NCBI RefSeq assembly: GCF_001887355.1
Contig: NZ_MPIN01000009.1
Span: 124,001 to 188,000, forward strand
Length of the DNA stretch: 64,000 nt
From: Cystobacter ferrugineus
Lineage (GTDB): Bacteria > Myxococcota > Myxococcia > Myxococcales > Myxococcaceae
Direction of reading: 5' to 3'
Shown here piece after piece: positions 9,130 through 18,251 of this stretch (the stretch's first letter is position 1; every line of letters starts with the position of its first letter). The translations under genes and the position numbers were made by a program. A model generated the notes under the pieces. It saw nothing but the letters and a program-made list of their open reading frames with translations, had not been told where the DNA came from and searched no databases.

Positions 9130-10485
9130 TCATCGCGCATCCGCGCTGGAAGTGGGCGCGTGCACGGCTCCTCCGCTTCCGCCGCCGTGCTCGGGACGTG
9201 GCCCTCGGAGCCGCTTGCGCGGGAAGAAATGAACCAGGCTGAACGCGAGCCCCAGAACGAGCGCGGCGAAGAGAAGGCTCTCGCGGAAGAAAGGCAGGAT
9301 GACGATCGTCACGGCGATGACCAGCCAGATGCATCTCCGGATTCCGTTGCCCCGAAGCAGCCGGAGCGCGGAGACGAAGGTGGCCAGGAAGATGAGCATG
9401 AACGCCGCGGAGGACGCGGTGATGAGCGCGGCCTCGTCCTTTCCCGCCCAGGCCACCGCGGCAACGACGATGCCGTAACCCAGCAGCAGGAAGAGCAGCG
9501 CGGCGTAGGGCGCACCGGTCCTGGCGGAGACGCGGGACAGCGAGGCGGGCAGGATGCCGTCGCGAGACAGGGCGTACACGACCCGGGAAGTCCCCAGCAC
9601 CCAGGCATTCGTCGTCAACAGCAACAGGACGAGCGCCACCGCATTGCCCACCCGAGCCACCTCGTGACCGCTGATGATGCCGAGCACGGTCGAAAACACC
9701 GTGACACGGTCGCTGTATTGAACTTCGGGGGGAATCACCAGGACCACGGTGAGTGCCATCGCGAAGTAGAGCAGCCCGACGAGAAGCACGGCCCAGAAGA
9801 TGGCGCGCGGGAAGGTTCGCTCGGGCGCGATGACCTCCTCGGCCACGGGCGCTGCGTTCTCCCAGCCGATGAACCCGAAGAAGCAGACGATGAGCGCGGA
9901 GCCGATCGCGAGCCATCCGTTCGGCGCGACCGGGGTCAGGTTGCCCGGATCGCCCTGGGGCAGCGCCATCGACACCACCAGCACGAGAAATGCGATCAAC
10001 GTGCCGAGAACGACGCCCTGCACGCGGGTGCTGACCTTGAGGCCGAGCAGGTTGAACAGGATGGAGCCGGACATGATCAGATAGCCCGCCAGCAGCAGCA
10101 TCGAGCCTTCCGGAATGGCGACGAGCTTCGACAGGTAGCGCGCGCCCGCGATCCCCAGGACCGGGTTGGCGATCAACAGGGTGAACAGCAGGAAGAGTGC
10201 GATGACCTTGCCCCAGTAGGGGCCGAAGGCGTGCTCGACGAAGGAGGCGATACCTCGGCTGTCGGGATGGCGGACCGACAGCCGCGCGAAGATCAGGGCG
10301 AAAGGATACGAGTAGACGATCAGGGCCAACCACGCCAGCAACGACGCCGGTCCCGCGATCTCGGCGGCATGGCCGGGAATGATCAAGATCCCCACGCCCA
10401 TGACGGAAGTGATGTAGTGGATGATCAACCCCGGTGTCCGCAATGTCTTTCGCAGGCCGCTGGGCTGGCGCGCTTCAGGTTGCAT
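9130..10485 (-). CDS. APC-superfamily amino acid permease
   Basis: This 451-residue integral membrane protein has about twelve hydrophobic segments and the APC-type first helix, with the unwound glycine-rich stretch TSVMGVGILIIPG at about 25-37. It should exchange or symport an amino acid or amine across the inner membrane. ATG at 10483-10485 is selected, since the upstream extension of the frame overlaps the formyltransferase gene. It is the last gene of a four-gene minus-strand operon (oxygenase, argG, formyltransferase, permease), 28 bp after the formyltransferase stop. The context suggests uptake of a precursor or export of the product of those enzymes. Confidence 0.87.
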   Translation of the reverse strand: MQPEARQPSGLRKTLRTPGLIIHYITSVMGVGILIIPGHAAEIAGPASLLAWLALIVYSYPFALIFARLSVRHPDSRGIASFVEHAFGPYWGKVIALFLLFTLLIANPVLGIAGARYLSKLVAIPEGSMLLLAGYLIMSGSILFNLLGLKVSTRVQGVVLGTLIAFLVLVVSMALPQGDPGNLTPVAPNGWLAIGSALIVCFFGFIGWENAAPVAEEVIAPERTFPRAIFWAVLLVGLLYFAMALTVVLVIPPEVQYSDRVTVFSTVLGIISGHEVARVGNAVALVLLLLTTNAWVLGTSRVVYALSRDGILPASLSRVSARTGAPYAALLFLLLGYGIVVAAVAWAGKDEAALITASSAAFMLIFLATFVSALRLLRGNGIRRCIWLVIAVTIVILPFFRESLLFAALVLGLAFSLVHFFPRKRLRGPRPEHGGGSGGAVHAPTSSADAR

Positions 10486-10513
10486 GGACTCGCACCTCGT
10501 TGCGTGACCGCTG

Positions 10514-11446
10514 TCAGGGGTTGCCCAGATAACCCCCCATGGAGGGGAAGAACTCCCGGGCAGAGACCGGGTCCCGGCCCGGCGGCTGCACCTCCAGCAG
10601 GATGATGCCGCGAGCGTCGGCGGTGCCCGCGCCTCCGCACGCCACCGCCACCCCGTCCTCGGCATGGCGGACGAGTCGACCAGGCGTTCCGCAATAGGCC
10701 CGCCTTGGCAACCTGGCCCGTTTGAGCAGAAGCTCGCTCCCTTCGTAGGACGTACGCGCGTTGAGGAACGGATCGCTCTGGGCCCGGATCAGGTTGTAGA
10801 TGTCGAGACTGCTCCGGTTCCAGTCGACCACCGTGTCTCGCGGTCCAATGCGATGGTAGAAGGCCGACCGTGAGAGATCCTGCGGCTGGCCGCGGCTACC
10901 CTCCTCCAGCAGTGCCAGACCGCGCAGCACCAGGCCCGGATACCTGGCCAACAGCCGGTGGTACACCTCGGTCGCGGTGTCTTCCGCGCCAATGGGAACC
11001 CGCTCCTGGGTGAGAATGTCACCCGTGTCGAGTTCGTCGCTCATGAGGTGAACGGTCAGGCCGGTTTCGGTCTCACCCTCGCGGATCGCCCAGTTGACGG
11101 CGCCGAATCCCGCATACCTGGGCAGCAGGGCGTCATGGATGTTGAGCGCCCCGAGCCGAGGGAGCCGGAGCAGCGCGGGTGGCACCAACGTGCGCCAGTT
11201 GGTCGACACGATGGCATCGGGGCCCAGCCCCTCCACGCGCTGGAGCAGCTCCGGCTCGGTGGCTCGCGCGGACAGGAAGGTGGGCAGGCCATGGACCTCG
11301 GCCACCCGCAGGACCTCGTTGCCTCCAAGACCGGTGAAGTCCGGGCGGTGAGTGAGCACCAGCCGGACCCTGTGCTCGGCCACCAGTCCCTCCAGCACGG
11401 TCGCCCCCAGTTCACCAAACCCCATGAAGAGCAGTTCAAGCGGCAT
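10514..11446 (-). CDS. Formyltransferase of the Fmt/ArnA N-terminal family
   Basis: The 310-residue protein has the N10-formyltetrahydrofolate transferase fold. The catalytic triad is visible as Asn102 and His104 in [13 protein letters not shown] and Asp140 in ELDTGDIL, at nearly the positions known for methionyl-tRNA formyltransferase. A C-terminal OB-like part is recognisable but diverged. The N-terminal start overlaps the end of argG by 11 nt, so the two are probably co-translated. The gene sits among amino-acid genes and no def (deformylase) is seen nearby. This makes formylation of a small amine or amino acid more likely than a role in initiator tRNA, although an fmt duplicate cannot be excluded. 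Confidence 0.85.
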   Translation of the reverse strand: MPLELLFMGFGELGATVLEGLVAEHRVRLVLTHRPDFTGLGGNEVLRVAEVHGLPTFLSARATEPELLQRVEGLGPDAIVSTNWRTLVPPALLRLPRLGALNIHDALLPRYAGFGAVNWAIREGETETGLTVHLMSDELDTGDILTQERVPIGAEDTATEVYHRLLARYPGLVLRGLALLEEGSRGQPQDLSRSAFYHRIGPRDTVVDWNRSSLDIYNLIRAQSDPFLNARTSYEGSELLLKRARLPRRAYCGTPGRLVRHAEDGVAVACGGAGTADARGIILLEVQPPGRDPVSAREFFPSMGGYLGNP

Positions 11447-12680
11447 CCTGATCGCTCTCCTTCCCCTGGGTCTGGAACGCGCGGGCCGCCGCCCCCATCT
11501 GCAAGCGCAGCCCGGTCAGGCGGATGAAGCCGGAGGCATCACCCTGGTCGTAGACGTTGTCCGCCTCGAACGTCACGTGCGCCCTGCTGTACCGGCTGGT
11601 GGACGACTCGCGTCCGATCACCCGGACCGCGCCCTTGTACAGCAGCATGCGGACGTCTCCCGTGACGCCCTTCTGGCTCTGGTCGATGGCGGCCTGGAGC
11701 ATCAGCCGCTCCGGGGAGAACCACAGACCTCGATACACCAGACGCGCATAGCGTGGCATCAACTCGTCCTTGAGCTGGGCCACTTCACCATCCATCGTGA
11801 GCGACTCGATGGCGCGATGGGCGTGGTGCAGGAGCGTGCCGCCGGGCGTCTCGTAGACGCCGCGCGTCTTCATCCCCAGGATCCGGTTCTCGACCATGTC
11901 CACCCGCCCGATGCCGTGCGCGCCGCCGAGCGCGTTCAGCCGGCGCATCAGGTTGGCGGGCGAGAGGGGCTCGCCATTGACCGCCACCGGGTCGCCATCT
12001 TGGAACGTCACCACCAGTTCTTCCGGCCGGTCAGGTGCATCCTCGGGCCGCGCGCCGCGCGTACACAGTCCCTCGGGGGGAGGCACCGCGGGGTCCTCGA
12101 GCGCTTCGCCCTCGTAGGACGTGTGCAGGAGGTTGACATCGATGGAGTACGGGCGCTCGGCACCGCCTGCGCTCTCGATGGGAATCTGGTTCTCGCGAGC
12201 GAAGGCCAGCAGGTCGCTGCGCGAGCGGAAGCTCCACTCCCGCCAGGGCGCGATGATCCGCAGGTCGGGGCGCAGCGCCAGATAGGTGAGCTCGAAGCGG
12301 ATCTGATCGTTGCCCTTGCCGGTGGCGCCGTGGGCCACGGCATCCGCCCCCACCCGCTGGGCGATCTCGAGCTGACGCCGGGCGATGAGCGGCCGGGCAA
12401 TGGCCGAGCCCAACAGGTAGGTCCCCTCGTACAGCGCGTTGGCGCGGAACATGGGAAAGACGTAGTCGCGCGCGAACTCCTCCTGGAGATCCTCGATGAA
12501 GATCTCTCGGACGCCGAGCCGCGCGGCCTTCTGCCGGGCGCGCTCCAGTTCCTCCCCCTGCCCGAGATCAGCGGTGAAGGTGACGATCTCGCAGCCGTGG
12601 CGCTGCTGGAGCCAACGCAATACCACCGAGGTGTCCAGGCCTCCCGAATAGGCCAGGACGATCTTCCGCAACGGGTTCAT
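11436..12680 (-). CDS. argG: Argininosuccinate synthase
   Basis: The 414-residue enzyme is of the compact type 1 subfamily. It carries the ATP-pyrophosphatase loop AYSGGLDTS (residues 9-17), the aspartate/citrulline block [13 protein letters not shown], and [19 protein letters not shown]. It joins citrulline and aspartate to argininosuccinate with ATP cleavage to AMP. No argH or other arginine gene is visible nearby. Instead it lies 39 bp downstream of a 2-oxoglutarate oxygenase and overlaps a formyltransferase. It may be the housekeeping copy in an odd setting or a second copy used on a modified substrate; the sequence alone does not decide this. Confidence 0.93.
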   Translation of the reverse strand: MNPLRKIVLAYSGGLDTSVVLRWLQQRHGCEIVTFTADLGQGEELERARQKAARLGVREIFIEDLQEEFARDYVFPMFRANALYEGTYLLGSAIARPLIARRQLEIAQRVGADAVAHGATGKGNDQIRFELTYLALRPDLRIIAPWREWSFRSRSDLLAFARENQIPIESAGGAERPYSIDVNLLHTSYEGEALEDPAVPPPEGLCTRGARPEDAPDRPEELVVTFQDGDPVAVNGEPLSPANLMRRLNALGGAHGIGRVDMVENRILGMKTRGVYETPGGTLLHHAHRAIESLTMDGEVAQLKDELMPRYARLVYRGLWFSPERLMLQAAIDQSQKGVTGDVRMLLYKGAVRVIGRESSTSRYSRAHVTFEADNVYDQGDASGFIRLTGLRLQMGAAARAFQTQGKESDQDAA

Positions 12681-12719
12681 GTCTTCCTCCTATCGATGAG
12701 GGCTGCCGCGCACGGTGGC

Positions 12720-13481
12720 TCAGGAGGCCCAGAGTGCGTCCATGGTCTCGTGGGAGACGGGCTTCTCCAGGTTCCTCGGCGAGGCGTACGCCATGTTCAG
12801 GATGACGCGGCGGTGAGCTCCGAGGAGCGGGTAGACGCGGTGGAGCGTCGTGTCCGCGCGCAGGAGATAGAGATCTCCCGGTTCCAGCGCGAACGAATAG
12901 ATGGGACGGTGGATGAAGGCCTCGAATAGACGGGGCTCGCGCTTGTTCCACCGCGTATGGGGAACGCACTGGACGAATCCTCCCAGCTCCACGGGGGGGC
13001 ACTCGATGATCCAGACCAGCGCGTAGCTGTAGTCATCCCAATGCCAACCATGGGTATCTCCTGGCTGGTGGAGCTGCGTGATGACGTATTGCTCGTCATC
13101 GTATGGGCATGGAAGGACCGGCCCGCCCACGATGTGCCCGAGCGCGGAGAGCAGCGCCGGGCTGCCGTAGAGCCGCGGGATGACGCCTCCATGCGCCAGG
13201 ATGTCGTTCCGACGCACGTTCGACAGCTTCCTGGATGTGTTTCCGGTCTCGGCGAACCGCATGTCCCGGCGCTGGGCGTGCCGCTCCAGCAGCTCCATCG
13301 CCTCCTCGGCCAGCATCTTCTTGAGCGGGTCCAGACTGAGGTTGCTTACCTTGGCGAAGCCCGTCCGCGCGAAGCTCCGGCGCAACGCCTTGAGCTCGTC
13401 GTGGGAGTAGGGGCTCTCTTGAAGGTGCCGAGCCAGCATTCCCTCGATCGAATCAGGCGCGAGTTCGGTGATCTCGAGCAT
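12720..13481 (-). CDS. 2-Oxoglutarate/Fe(II)-dependent oxygenase, BesD-like fold
   Basis: The 253-residue protein has a non-heme iron triad: His147 and Asp149 in HGWHWDDYSYALVW, and His214 in TTLHRVYPL. Arg224 or Arg225 is a likely 2-oxoglutarate ligand. The overall layout, including the HGWHW-DYSYAL stretch, resembles the free-amino-acid radical halogenase/hydroxylase family that includes BesD. The halogenases have Gly in place of the Asp ligand. Here the carboxylate is present, so hydroxylation or a related oxidation is expected. An AAGGAG-type site precedes the ATG at 13479-13481. It is the first gene of the operon with argG, formyltransferase and permease. The substrate is unknown. Confidence 0.8.
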   Translation of the reverse strand: MLEITELAPDSIEGMLARHLQESPYSHDELKALRRSFARTGFAKVSNLSLDPLKKMLAEEAMELLERHAQRRDMRFAETGNTSRKLSNVRRNDILAHGGVIPRLYGSPALLSALGHIVGGPVLPCPYDDEQYVITQLHQPGDTHGWHWDDYSYALVWIIECPPVELGGFVQCVPHTRWNKREPRLFEAFIHRPIYSFALEPGDLYLLRADTTLHRVYPLLGAHRRVILNMAYASPRNLEKPVSHETMDALWAS

Positions 13482-13553
13482 GGGTGTGGTCTCCTTACGG
13501 AAGAAGGAGTCGGTTGCGAACCCATGTGATTCGACGATGGGAAGGTCGGCCTC

Positions 13554-13588
13554 GAGCCCTCCATGGAGGCCTGGAGGGCAAGGGGCTC
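13554..13588 (-). terminator. Hairpin downstream of the alpha/beta hydrolase gene
   Basis: A perfect 12-bp palindrome CCTCCATGGAGG at 13558-13569 is enclosed by GAGCCC (13554-13559) and GGGCTC (13583-13588). It lies 5 bp past the stop of the hydrolase gene on the minus strand. No strong T-run follows. It may end hydrolase transcription and so separate that gene from the oxygenase operon. Confidence 0.4.
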
Positions 13589-13592
13589 GGCG

Positions 13593-14489
13593 TCAGGCCC
13601 TCGCGCCCGTGTGGGTGAGGAGCGCCCGGGAGAGCTCCCCGAACAGCGCGCGGGGAATATCGTGGCCCATGCCTTCCAGCATGAGCAGCTTCGCTCCGGG
13701 GATGCGCTCCGCCACGGCGACCCCATGCGCGGCGGGGAACATCGGGTCATCCGTCCCGTGGATGACGAGCGTGGGCACGCGCAGGTGCTTCAGCGCCTCG
13801 GCCTGCTCGCGCGTGGGAGATGGCACGAACCCGTGGTTCATCGCGGCGGCCGGGTTGCGCGCACGGTTGAAGATCCGCTCCACCGTGCGCCGGCACTCCT
13901 GCTCATCGAAGGGAACCCCGCTGGCCGCCATCGTCCGAGCCATCTTCACCTGGAGGTCGATGGCCTCCTCGCGGTCGCGAGGTGGGTTGCTGGCCGCCGC
14001 CAGTTGCAGCTCGATCGCGCGGGAAGCGGGCGGAGGCAACGCCCCTTCCGGAGTCTTCCCCTGGAAGGCCTGCTGGAAGGTCTCCACGATTCCGGTGCGC
14101 AGCGGCGTGGACATCATCACCGTGAGGGACAGCACGCGCTCGGGATGGAGGATGCTCACGAGCTGGCAGATCATCCCGCCCATCGAGGCCCCCACCAGGT
14201 GGGCCGCGGCGATGCCGTACGCATCGAGCACTCCCAGCGCGTCCTTGGCCAGGTCCTCCAGCGTGTAGGGGTTCTTCTGGAAGTCGAAGCTGGTGGACTG
14301 GCCGGTGTCCCGGTGATCGTAGCGGATGACATAGCGCCCCCCGGCGACGAGCTGCTCGATGAGCTCCTCGGGCCAGAGAATGCCCTGGGCCGAAGCGCCC
14401 ATCACCAACAGGATCGGCGGGTTGCCGGGCTGACCAAAGCCCTCGGTCCACAACTCGATGCCATTGGATTTCACCATTCGTTCCGCCAT
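13593..14489 (-). CDS. Alpha/beta-fold hydrolase
   Basis: The 298-residue enzyme contains the nucleophile elbow VGASMGG with Ser102, the acid Asp in HGTDDP and the catalytic His in MEGMGHDIP. The motif RYDHRDTGQST at about 56-66 is typical of the aclacinomycin-methylesterase-like branch of the family. It probably cleaves an ester of a small molecule. ATG at 14489 has a GGAGG/AAGGGAG site upstream and is preferred to the 62-codon extension. The gene is divergent from the sensor kinase at 14634. A hairpin separates it from the downstream oxygenase operon, so membership in that pathway is uncertain. Confidence 0.88.
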   Translation of the reverse strand: MAERMVKSNGIELWTEGFGQPGNPPILLVMGASAQGILWPEELIEQLVAGGRYVIRYDHRDTGQSTSFDFQKNPYTLEDLAKDALGVLDAYGIAAAHLVGASMGGMICQLVSILHPERVLSLTVMMSTPLRTGIVETFQQAFQGKTPEGALPPPASRAIELQLAAASNPPRDREEAIDLQVKMARTMAASGVPFDEQECRRTVERIFNRARNPAAAMNHGFVPSPTREQAEALKHLRVPTLVIHGTDDPMFPAAHGVAVAERIPGAKLLMLEGMGHDIPRALFGELSRALLTHTGARA

Positions 14490-14633
14490 GCCGCTGCTCC
14501 CTTCCTCCAGTGGTTCACTGCCCGTGAGTCTTAACCCAGGGGCCAACCCGGCGAGCCCCTTTCCGCATGTTCCAGGAAGGAATGGCCGAGACGGGCCGGG
14601 TGTCGAACGGATCACAGTCGGCATACTGTTGAA

Positions 14634-16838
14634 ATGAACCGCACAGGCCAGGTCGATCAGCTCGCCATGCAGCATCCCTCCAGCCCCCGAGCTCCCCTGG
14701 CCCGTTCAACGCTCATCCACATGGGCGTGCGCATCGCGGTCATCATCGCCCTGTCCACGCTCTTCAGCTACTTCCACATGTACCGCACGCTGCGCACCGA
14801 GGCGCTCGCGCAGCTCGAGCAGCATGTGGCCGAGCGCGGCCAGCGAGAGCAGGCCATCTTCGTGCTGGCCGAGGACAACCACGCCCTCCTCAAGAAGGCC
14901 CTGGAGGAGCGGCTCCAGGAGCTATCTCCGGAAGAGGTGAACGCCCGGTTCGAACGCCTCTTCGTCCAGCGGCCCGATGGCACCTTCCGCAACCGTGCCG
15001 AGGGCCTCGATGACACGCGGGAGCCGTGCGTCTTCATCCCCCGGGGCGTGAACGTCGACCTGGACATGCGCCGGAGGATTCTCGCCTCGTACGACGTGAT
15101 CTCCTGGTACGGACCCGCCTTCCATGTGCGGTTCACGAACACCGCCATCACGTTGCCCGAAGGGGCGCTCATCCTCTACTGGCCCGGCAACGCCACCTGG
15201 TGCCTGGAGGTCGCACCGGACTTCCGGATCACCGACTTCACGCACTTCACCATCAGCCTCCCCCAGAACGATCCCGAGCGGAAGACGATCTGGTCCGGCG
15301 TCTACCAGGATCCGGTCAGCAACAAGCCGATGGCCTCGATCTCCACGCCAGTGGATCAGGAGGGCCGTCACCTCGCGACCCTCAGCCACGACGTGCTGCT
15401 CGAGGAGCTGATGGCGCGCACCATCAACGATCACCTGCCGGGTGCGTACAACCTCATCTTCCGCGACGATGGAGAGCTCATCGCCCATGCCGAGCAGACA
15501 GGGGCCACGGACTCACGGGCCCACCTGCAGGACATCATCGAACAGGCGAAGAACCACGGAGCCGACGCCACCGTGCTGGAGCTGCCCCGGTACGGGGAGT
15601 ACCTCGCCCTGGCCCGGCTCCAGGGTCCCGGTTGGAACTTCGCCACCGTGCTCCCTGAATCCACGGTGACCCGGCCCGCCTTCAATGCGGCCCGTATCGT
15701 CCTGCTGCTCGGAATACTCTCGCTCGGCCTCGAGCTGGCCATCCTGTATTGGGTGCTCCAGCAGCAGATCACCCGTCCGCTGCTCGCCTTCACCCAGGCC
15801 TCGGATCGCGTGGCCGCCGGCGAGTTCCACGTCGAGCTGGACACCTCCCGTGGCGATGAGCTGGGGCAGCTGGCGCGCGCCTTCCGGAGCATGGCCGACC
15901 AGGTGCAACGGCGCGAGGAGGAGCTGCGTCACGCCAACGAGGACCTCGAGCAGCGCGTCGAGGAGCGGACGCACGAGCTCAAGGAGGTCCACATGCAGCT
16001 CGTCCAGACGGCCCGCCGCGCCGGCATGGCGGAGATCGCCACCAACGTGTTGCACAACGTGGGCAACGTCCTCAACAGCGTCTACACCTCCGCCCAGCTC
16101 GCCAAGGAGCGCGTGGTGGACCTGCGCGTGGAGCACGTGGGCCGCATCGCCCTCCTGCTCCAGGAGCGCCAGTCCGACCTCGGCACCTTCCTCACCCAGG
16201 ACACGCGCGGACGCAACGTCATGCCCCTGCTGAACAAGCTGGGACAGAACCTGCTCGATGAGCGCCAGCAGATCGTCTCGCTGCTCGACGAGGTGGGGCG
16301 TTACACCGAACACGTCGGCGACATCGTCAAGGTGCAGCAGAACTACGCGCGCACGCCTCGGTTGCATGAGTCCGTCCGGTTGGCCGACCTGGTGGAGGAC
16401 GCGCTGCGCATCAACTCAGCCGGACTGATCCGGCACCAGGTGAAGGTGGTGCGGCACCTGGCGGCCCTGCCACCGATACTCACCGACAAGAACAAGACGC
16501 TGATGATCCTCGTCAATCTGGTCAGCAACGCCAAGTACGCCATGGATGGGGTGCCACCGGCCGAGCGGACGCTCCGCGTGGAGTTGGAGCCCGCCGAGTC
16601 CGACCGCGTCCGCATCCAGGTGCACGACAACGGCATGGGCATCGCGCCGGAGATGCTTACCCGTATCTTCCAGTACGGCTTCACCACCCGGGAGGAGGGG
16701 CATGGCTTCGGCTTGCACTCCAGTGCCATCGCGGCCCAGGAAATGGGGGGCTCGTTGACCGTCCACAGCAACGGCCCGGGGCATGGCGCCACCTTCACGC
16801 TGGAACTCCCCTACCTCCCCCACCAGGAGGCCGCATGA
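14634..16838 (+). CDS. Membrane sensor histidine kinase with extracytoplasmic sensor, HAMP and HNVGN box
   Basis: The 734-residue protein has a first membrane helix at about 30-47, a periplasmic sensor region of some 300 residues (Cache-like by position) and a second helix at about 350-375. A HAMP domain (about 376-430), a coiled coil, the box GMAEIATNVLHNVGN with His474 and an HATPase (VNLVSNAKYAMDG, DNGMGI, GHGFGLHSS) follow. It resembles the kinase at 7198 from the H-box onward. The stop overlaps the next gene by ATGA, so it is co-translated with its likely partner receiver. The exact start is uncertain; internal Met12 or Met30 are possible. Confidence 0.88.
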   Translation: MNRTGQVDQLAMQHPSSPRAPLARSTLIHMGVRIAVIIALSTLFSYFHMYRTLRTEALAQLEQHVAERGQREQAIFVLAEDNHALLKKALEERLQELSPEEVNARFERLFVQRPDGTFRNRAEGLDDTREPCVFIPRGVNVDLDMRRRILASYDVISWYGPAFHVRFTNTAITLPEGALILYWPGNATWCLEVAPDFRITDFTHFTISLPQNDPERKTIWSGVYQDPVSNKPMASISTPVDQEGRHLATLSHDVLLEELMARTINDHLPGAYNLIFRDDGELIAHAEQTGATDSRAHLQDIIEQAKNHGADATVLELPRYGEYLALARLQGPGWNFATVLPESTVTRPAFNAARIVLLLGILSLGLELAILYWVLQQQITRPLLAFTQASDRVAAGEFHVELDTSRGDELGQLARAFRSMADQVQRREEELRHANEDLEQRVEERTHELKEVHMQLVQTARRAGMAEIATNVLHNVGNVLNSVYTSAQLAKERVVDLRVEHVGRIALLLQERQSDLGTFLTQDTRGRNVMPLLNKLGQNLLDERQQIVSLLDEVGRYTEHVGDIVKVQQNYARTPRLHESVRLADLVEDALRINSAGLIRHQVKVVRHLAALPPILTDKNKTLMILVNLVSNAKYAMDGVPPAERTLRVELEPAESDRVRIQVHDNGMGIAPEMLTRIFQYGFTTREEGHGFGLHSSAIAAQEMGGSLTVHSNGPGHGATFTLELPYLPHQEAA

Positions 16839-17338
16839 GCCCATGTGCGAGCAAGAAGCGGATTCTCGTCATCGACGACTCCGAGGCCATTCACACCGAC
16901 TTCCGCCGGATCCTCGGTCCGCACCAGCGCCGGTGTCAGAGCGACATCGACCAGTTGGAGGAAGCGCTCTTCGGCTCGGCGCCCGCTCGCGCCACGATCT
17001 GTGACGAGAACGCGTTCGAGGTGGATTCGGCCTACCAGGGGCAGGAAGGCCTGGTGAAGATCCAGGCGGCCATGAAGGCCCACCAACCCTATTCGCTGGT
17101 CTTCCTCGACTACCGGATGCCGCCCGGCTGGAATGGCGCCGAGACGCTGCGGCGGCTGCGCGAGGTGGATCCCTCGCTGGGCGTGGTGCTCTGCTCGGCC
17201 TACTCCGACTACTCCTGGGGGGAGCTGATGCGCGAGTTCAGGGATCTCAAGCTGCTCAAGGAGCTGAGGAAGCCCTTCAACAGCCAGGAAGTGCGCCAGC
17301 TCGCGCTCAAACTCACCGGACAGGGCACCTCGCACTGA
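16835..17338 (+). CDS. Response regulator, receiver domain with an insertion
   Basis: The 167-residue protein is a stand-alone receiver. Acidic Asp14-Asp15 lie in LVIDDSEAIH, the phospho-acceptor Asp92 in LVFLDYRMP, the switch Ser121 in VVLCSAYS, and the conserved Lys146 in LRKPF. Asp92 is nearly forty residues further along than in a standard receiver, because residues about 30-65 (DIDQLEEALFG... CDENAFEVD) are inserted between helix 1 and strand 2. There is no output domain. It is translationally coupled (ATGA) to the kinase before it and should relay or buffer its phosphoryl group. Confidence 0.88.
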   Translation: MSPCASKKRILVIDDSEAIHTDFRRILGPHQRRCQSDIDQLEEALFGSAPARATICDENAFEVDSAYQGQEGLVKIQAAMKAHQPYSLVFLDYRMPPGWNGAETLRRLREVDPSLGVVLCSAYSDYSWGELMREFRDLKLLKELRKPFNSQEVRQLALKLTGQGTSH

Positions 17339-17416
17339 ACCTGAATCCGGGTTGAATCCAAGGTGGGGGCCTCGGGAGTCCTGACGTCGGCGGAAACCGA
17401 CAAAAGGAGTCCTGGG

Positions 17417-18160
17417 ATGAAGATTCATTGGCTCGCGCTGTACCTGTTGCTCGGCCCGGCGTGCGGGGTGATGGCGCGGACAAGCGCGACCACGGCGGAC
17501 GCGGCCTCAGGCGAGACCTCGAGGGCACGAAGCGGCGATATCGGACTGGATTGGGACGGCATGGACAGCGGCGTCGCACCAGGCGACGACTTCTACGCCC
17601 ATGCCAACGGCGACTGGCTGAGGAACACACCGATTCCGGCGGATCGTGCCTTCCACGGAGTGGATCAGACGCTCCAGGAACTCTCGACCGAACGGACCCG
17701 TCTGATCATCGAGGAGGCCGCGAAGACGCGAGGCTCCAAGCTGGGCGACTTCCATGCGAGTTTCGTCGACGAAGCCACGATCCAGGCCAGGGGCCTCGAG
17801 CCAGTTGAGCCCATTCCCGGACACCACATCCAAGGCGCGCTGACCCTGGGTGAGAACCTCGCCGATCTGGCCGGACTCGCGGTGGCGTATGAGGCTTATC
17901 ACCGGTCTCTCGGCGGGGAGCCCGCCCCGGTGCTCGGCGGCACCACGGGTGACCAGCGCTTCTTCCTCGGCCATGCGCAGAGCAGGCGGAGCAAGCATCG
18001 CGAACCCGCGCTCAGGGCGCGGCTCCTGTCGGATGCGCACGCCCCGGCGCGGGAGCGCGTGTGGACCGTACGCAACCTCGACTCCTGGTATGGCGCCTAC
18101 CAGGTAGAGCCGGGCCAGAAGCTGTACCTCGCGCCCGAGGACCGTGTCCGCGTCTGGTAG
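17417..18160 (+). pseudogene. M13-family metallopeptidase remnant lacking the catalytic middle
   Basis: The frame encodes 247 residues, against about 650-700 for neprilysin/PepO-type M13 peptidases. It has a signal peptide and the family N-terminus (PGDDFYAHANGDWL). After KLGDFHASFVDE at about 112-123 it jumps to the family C-terminus: LTLGENLADLAGL, GDQRFFLGHAQ and KLYLAPEDRVRVW. The Glu of ENLAD, a zinc ligand, is kept, but the HExxH segment is gone. The join near GHHIQG is in frame, so one internal deletion of roughly 400 codons explains it. A good site (AAAGGAG, 17403-17409) precedes the ATG, so a protein may still be made, but it should not be a peptidase. Confidence 0.8.
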
Positions 18161-18251
18161 TGCGAGGCCTCGCCCGGGGGGAGCACTCGTCAGCCGCCCG
18201 CCCCCGCCGCTGAGTCTCCCTCATGTTCTCGAGGCGGAAGTCCCTACGGGC

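Noticed and set aside
12720-13481. Considered a radical halogenase
   Set aside because: Asp149 is present where halogenases have Gly, so no chloride site is expected.
13558-13569. Palindrome CCTCCATGGAGG considered as an operator of the oxygenase operon
   Set aside because: It lies 5 bp after the hydrolase stop within a larger hairpin, so a terminator role is the simpler reading; the operator idea remains untested.
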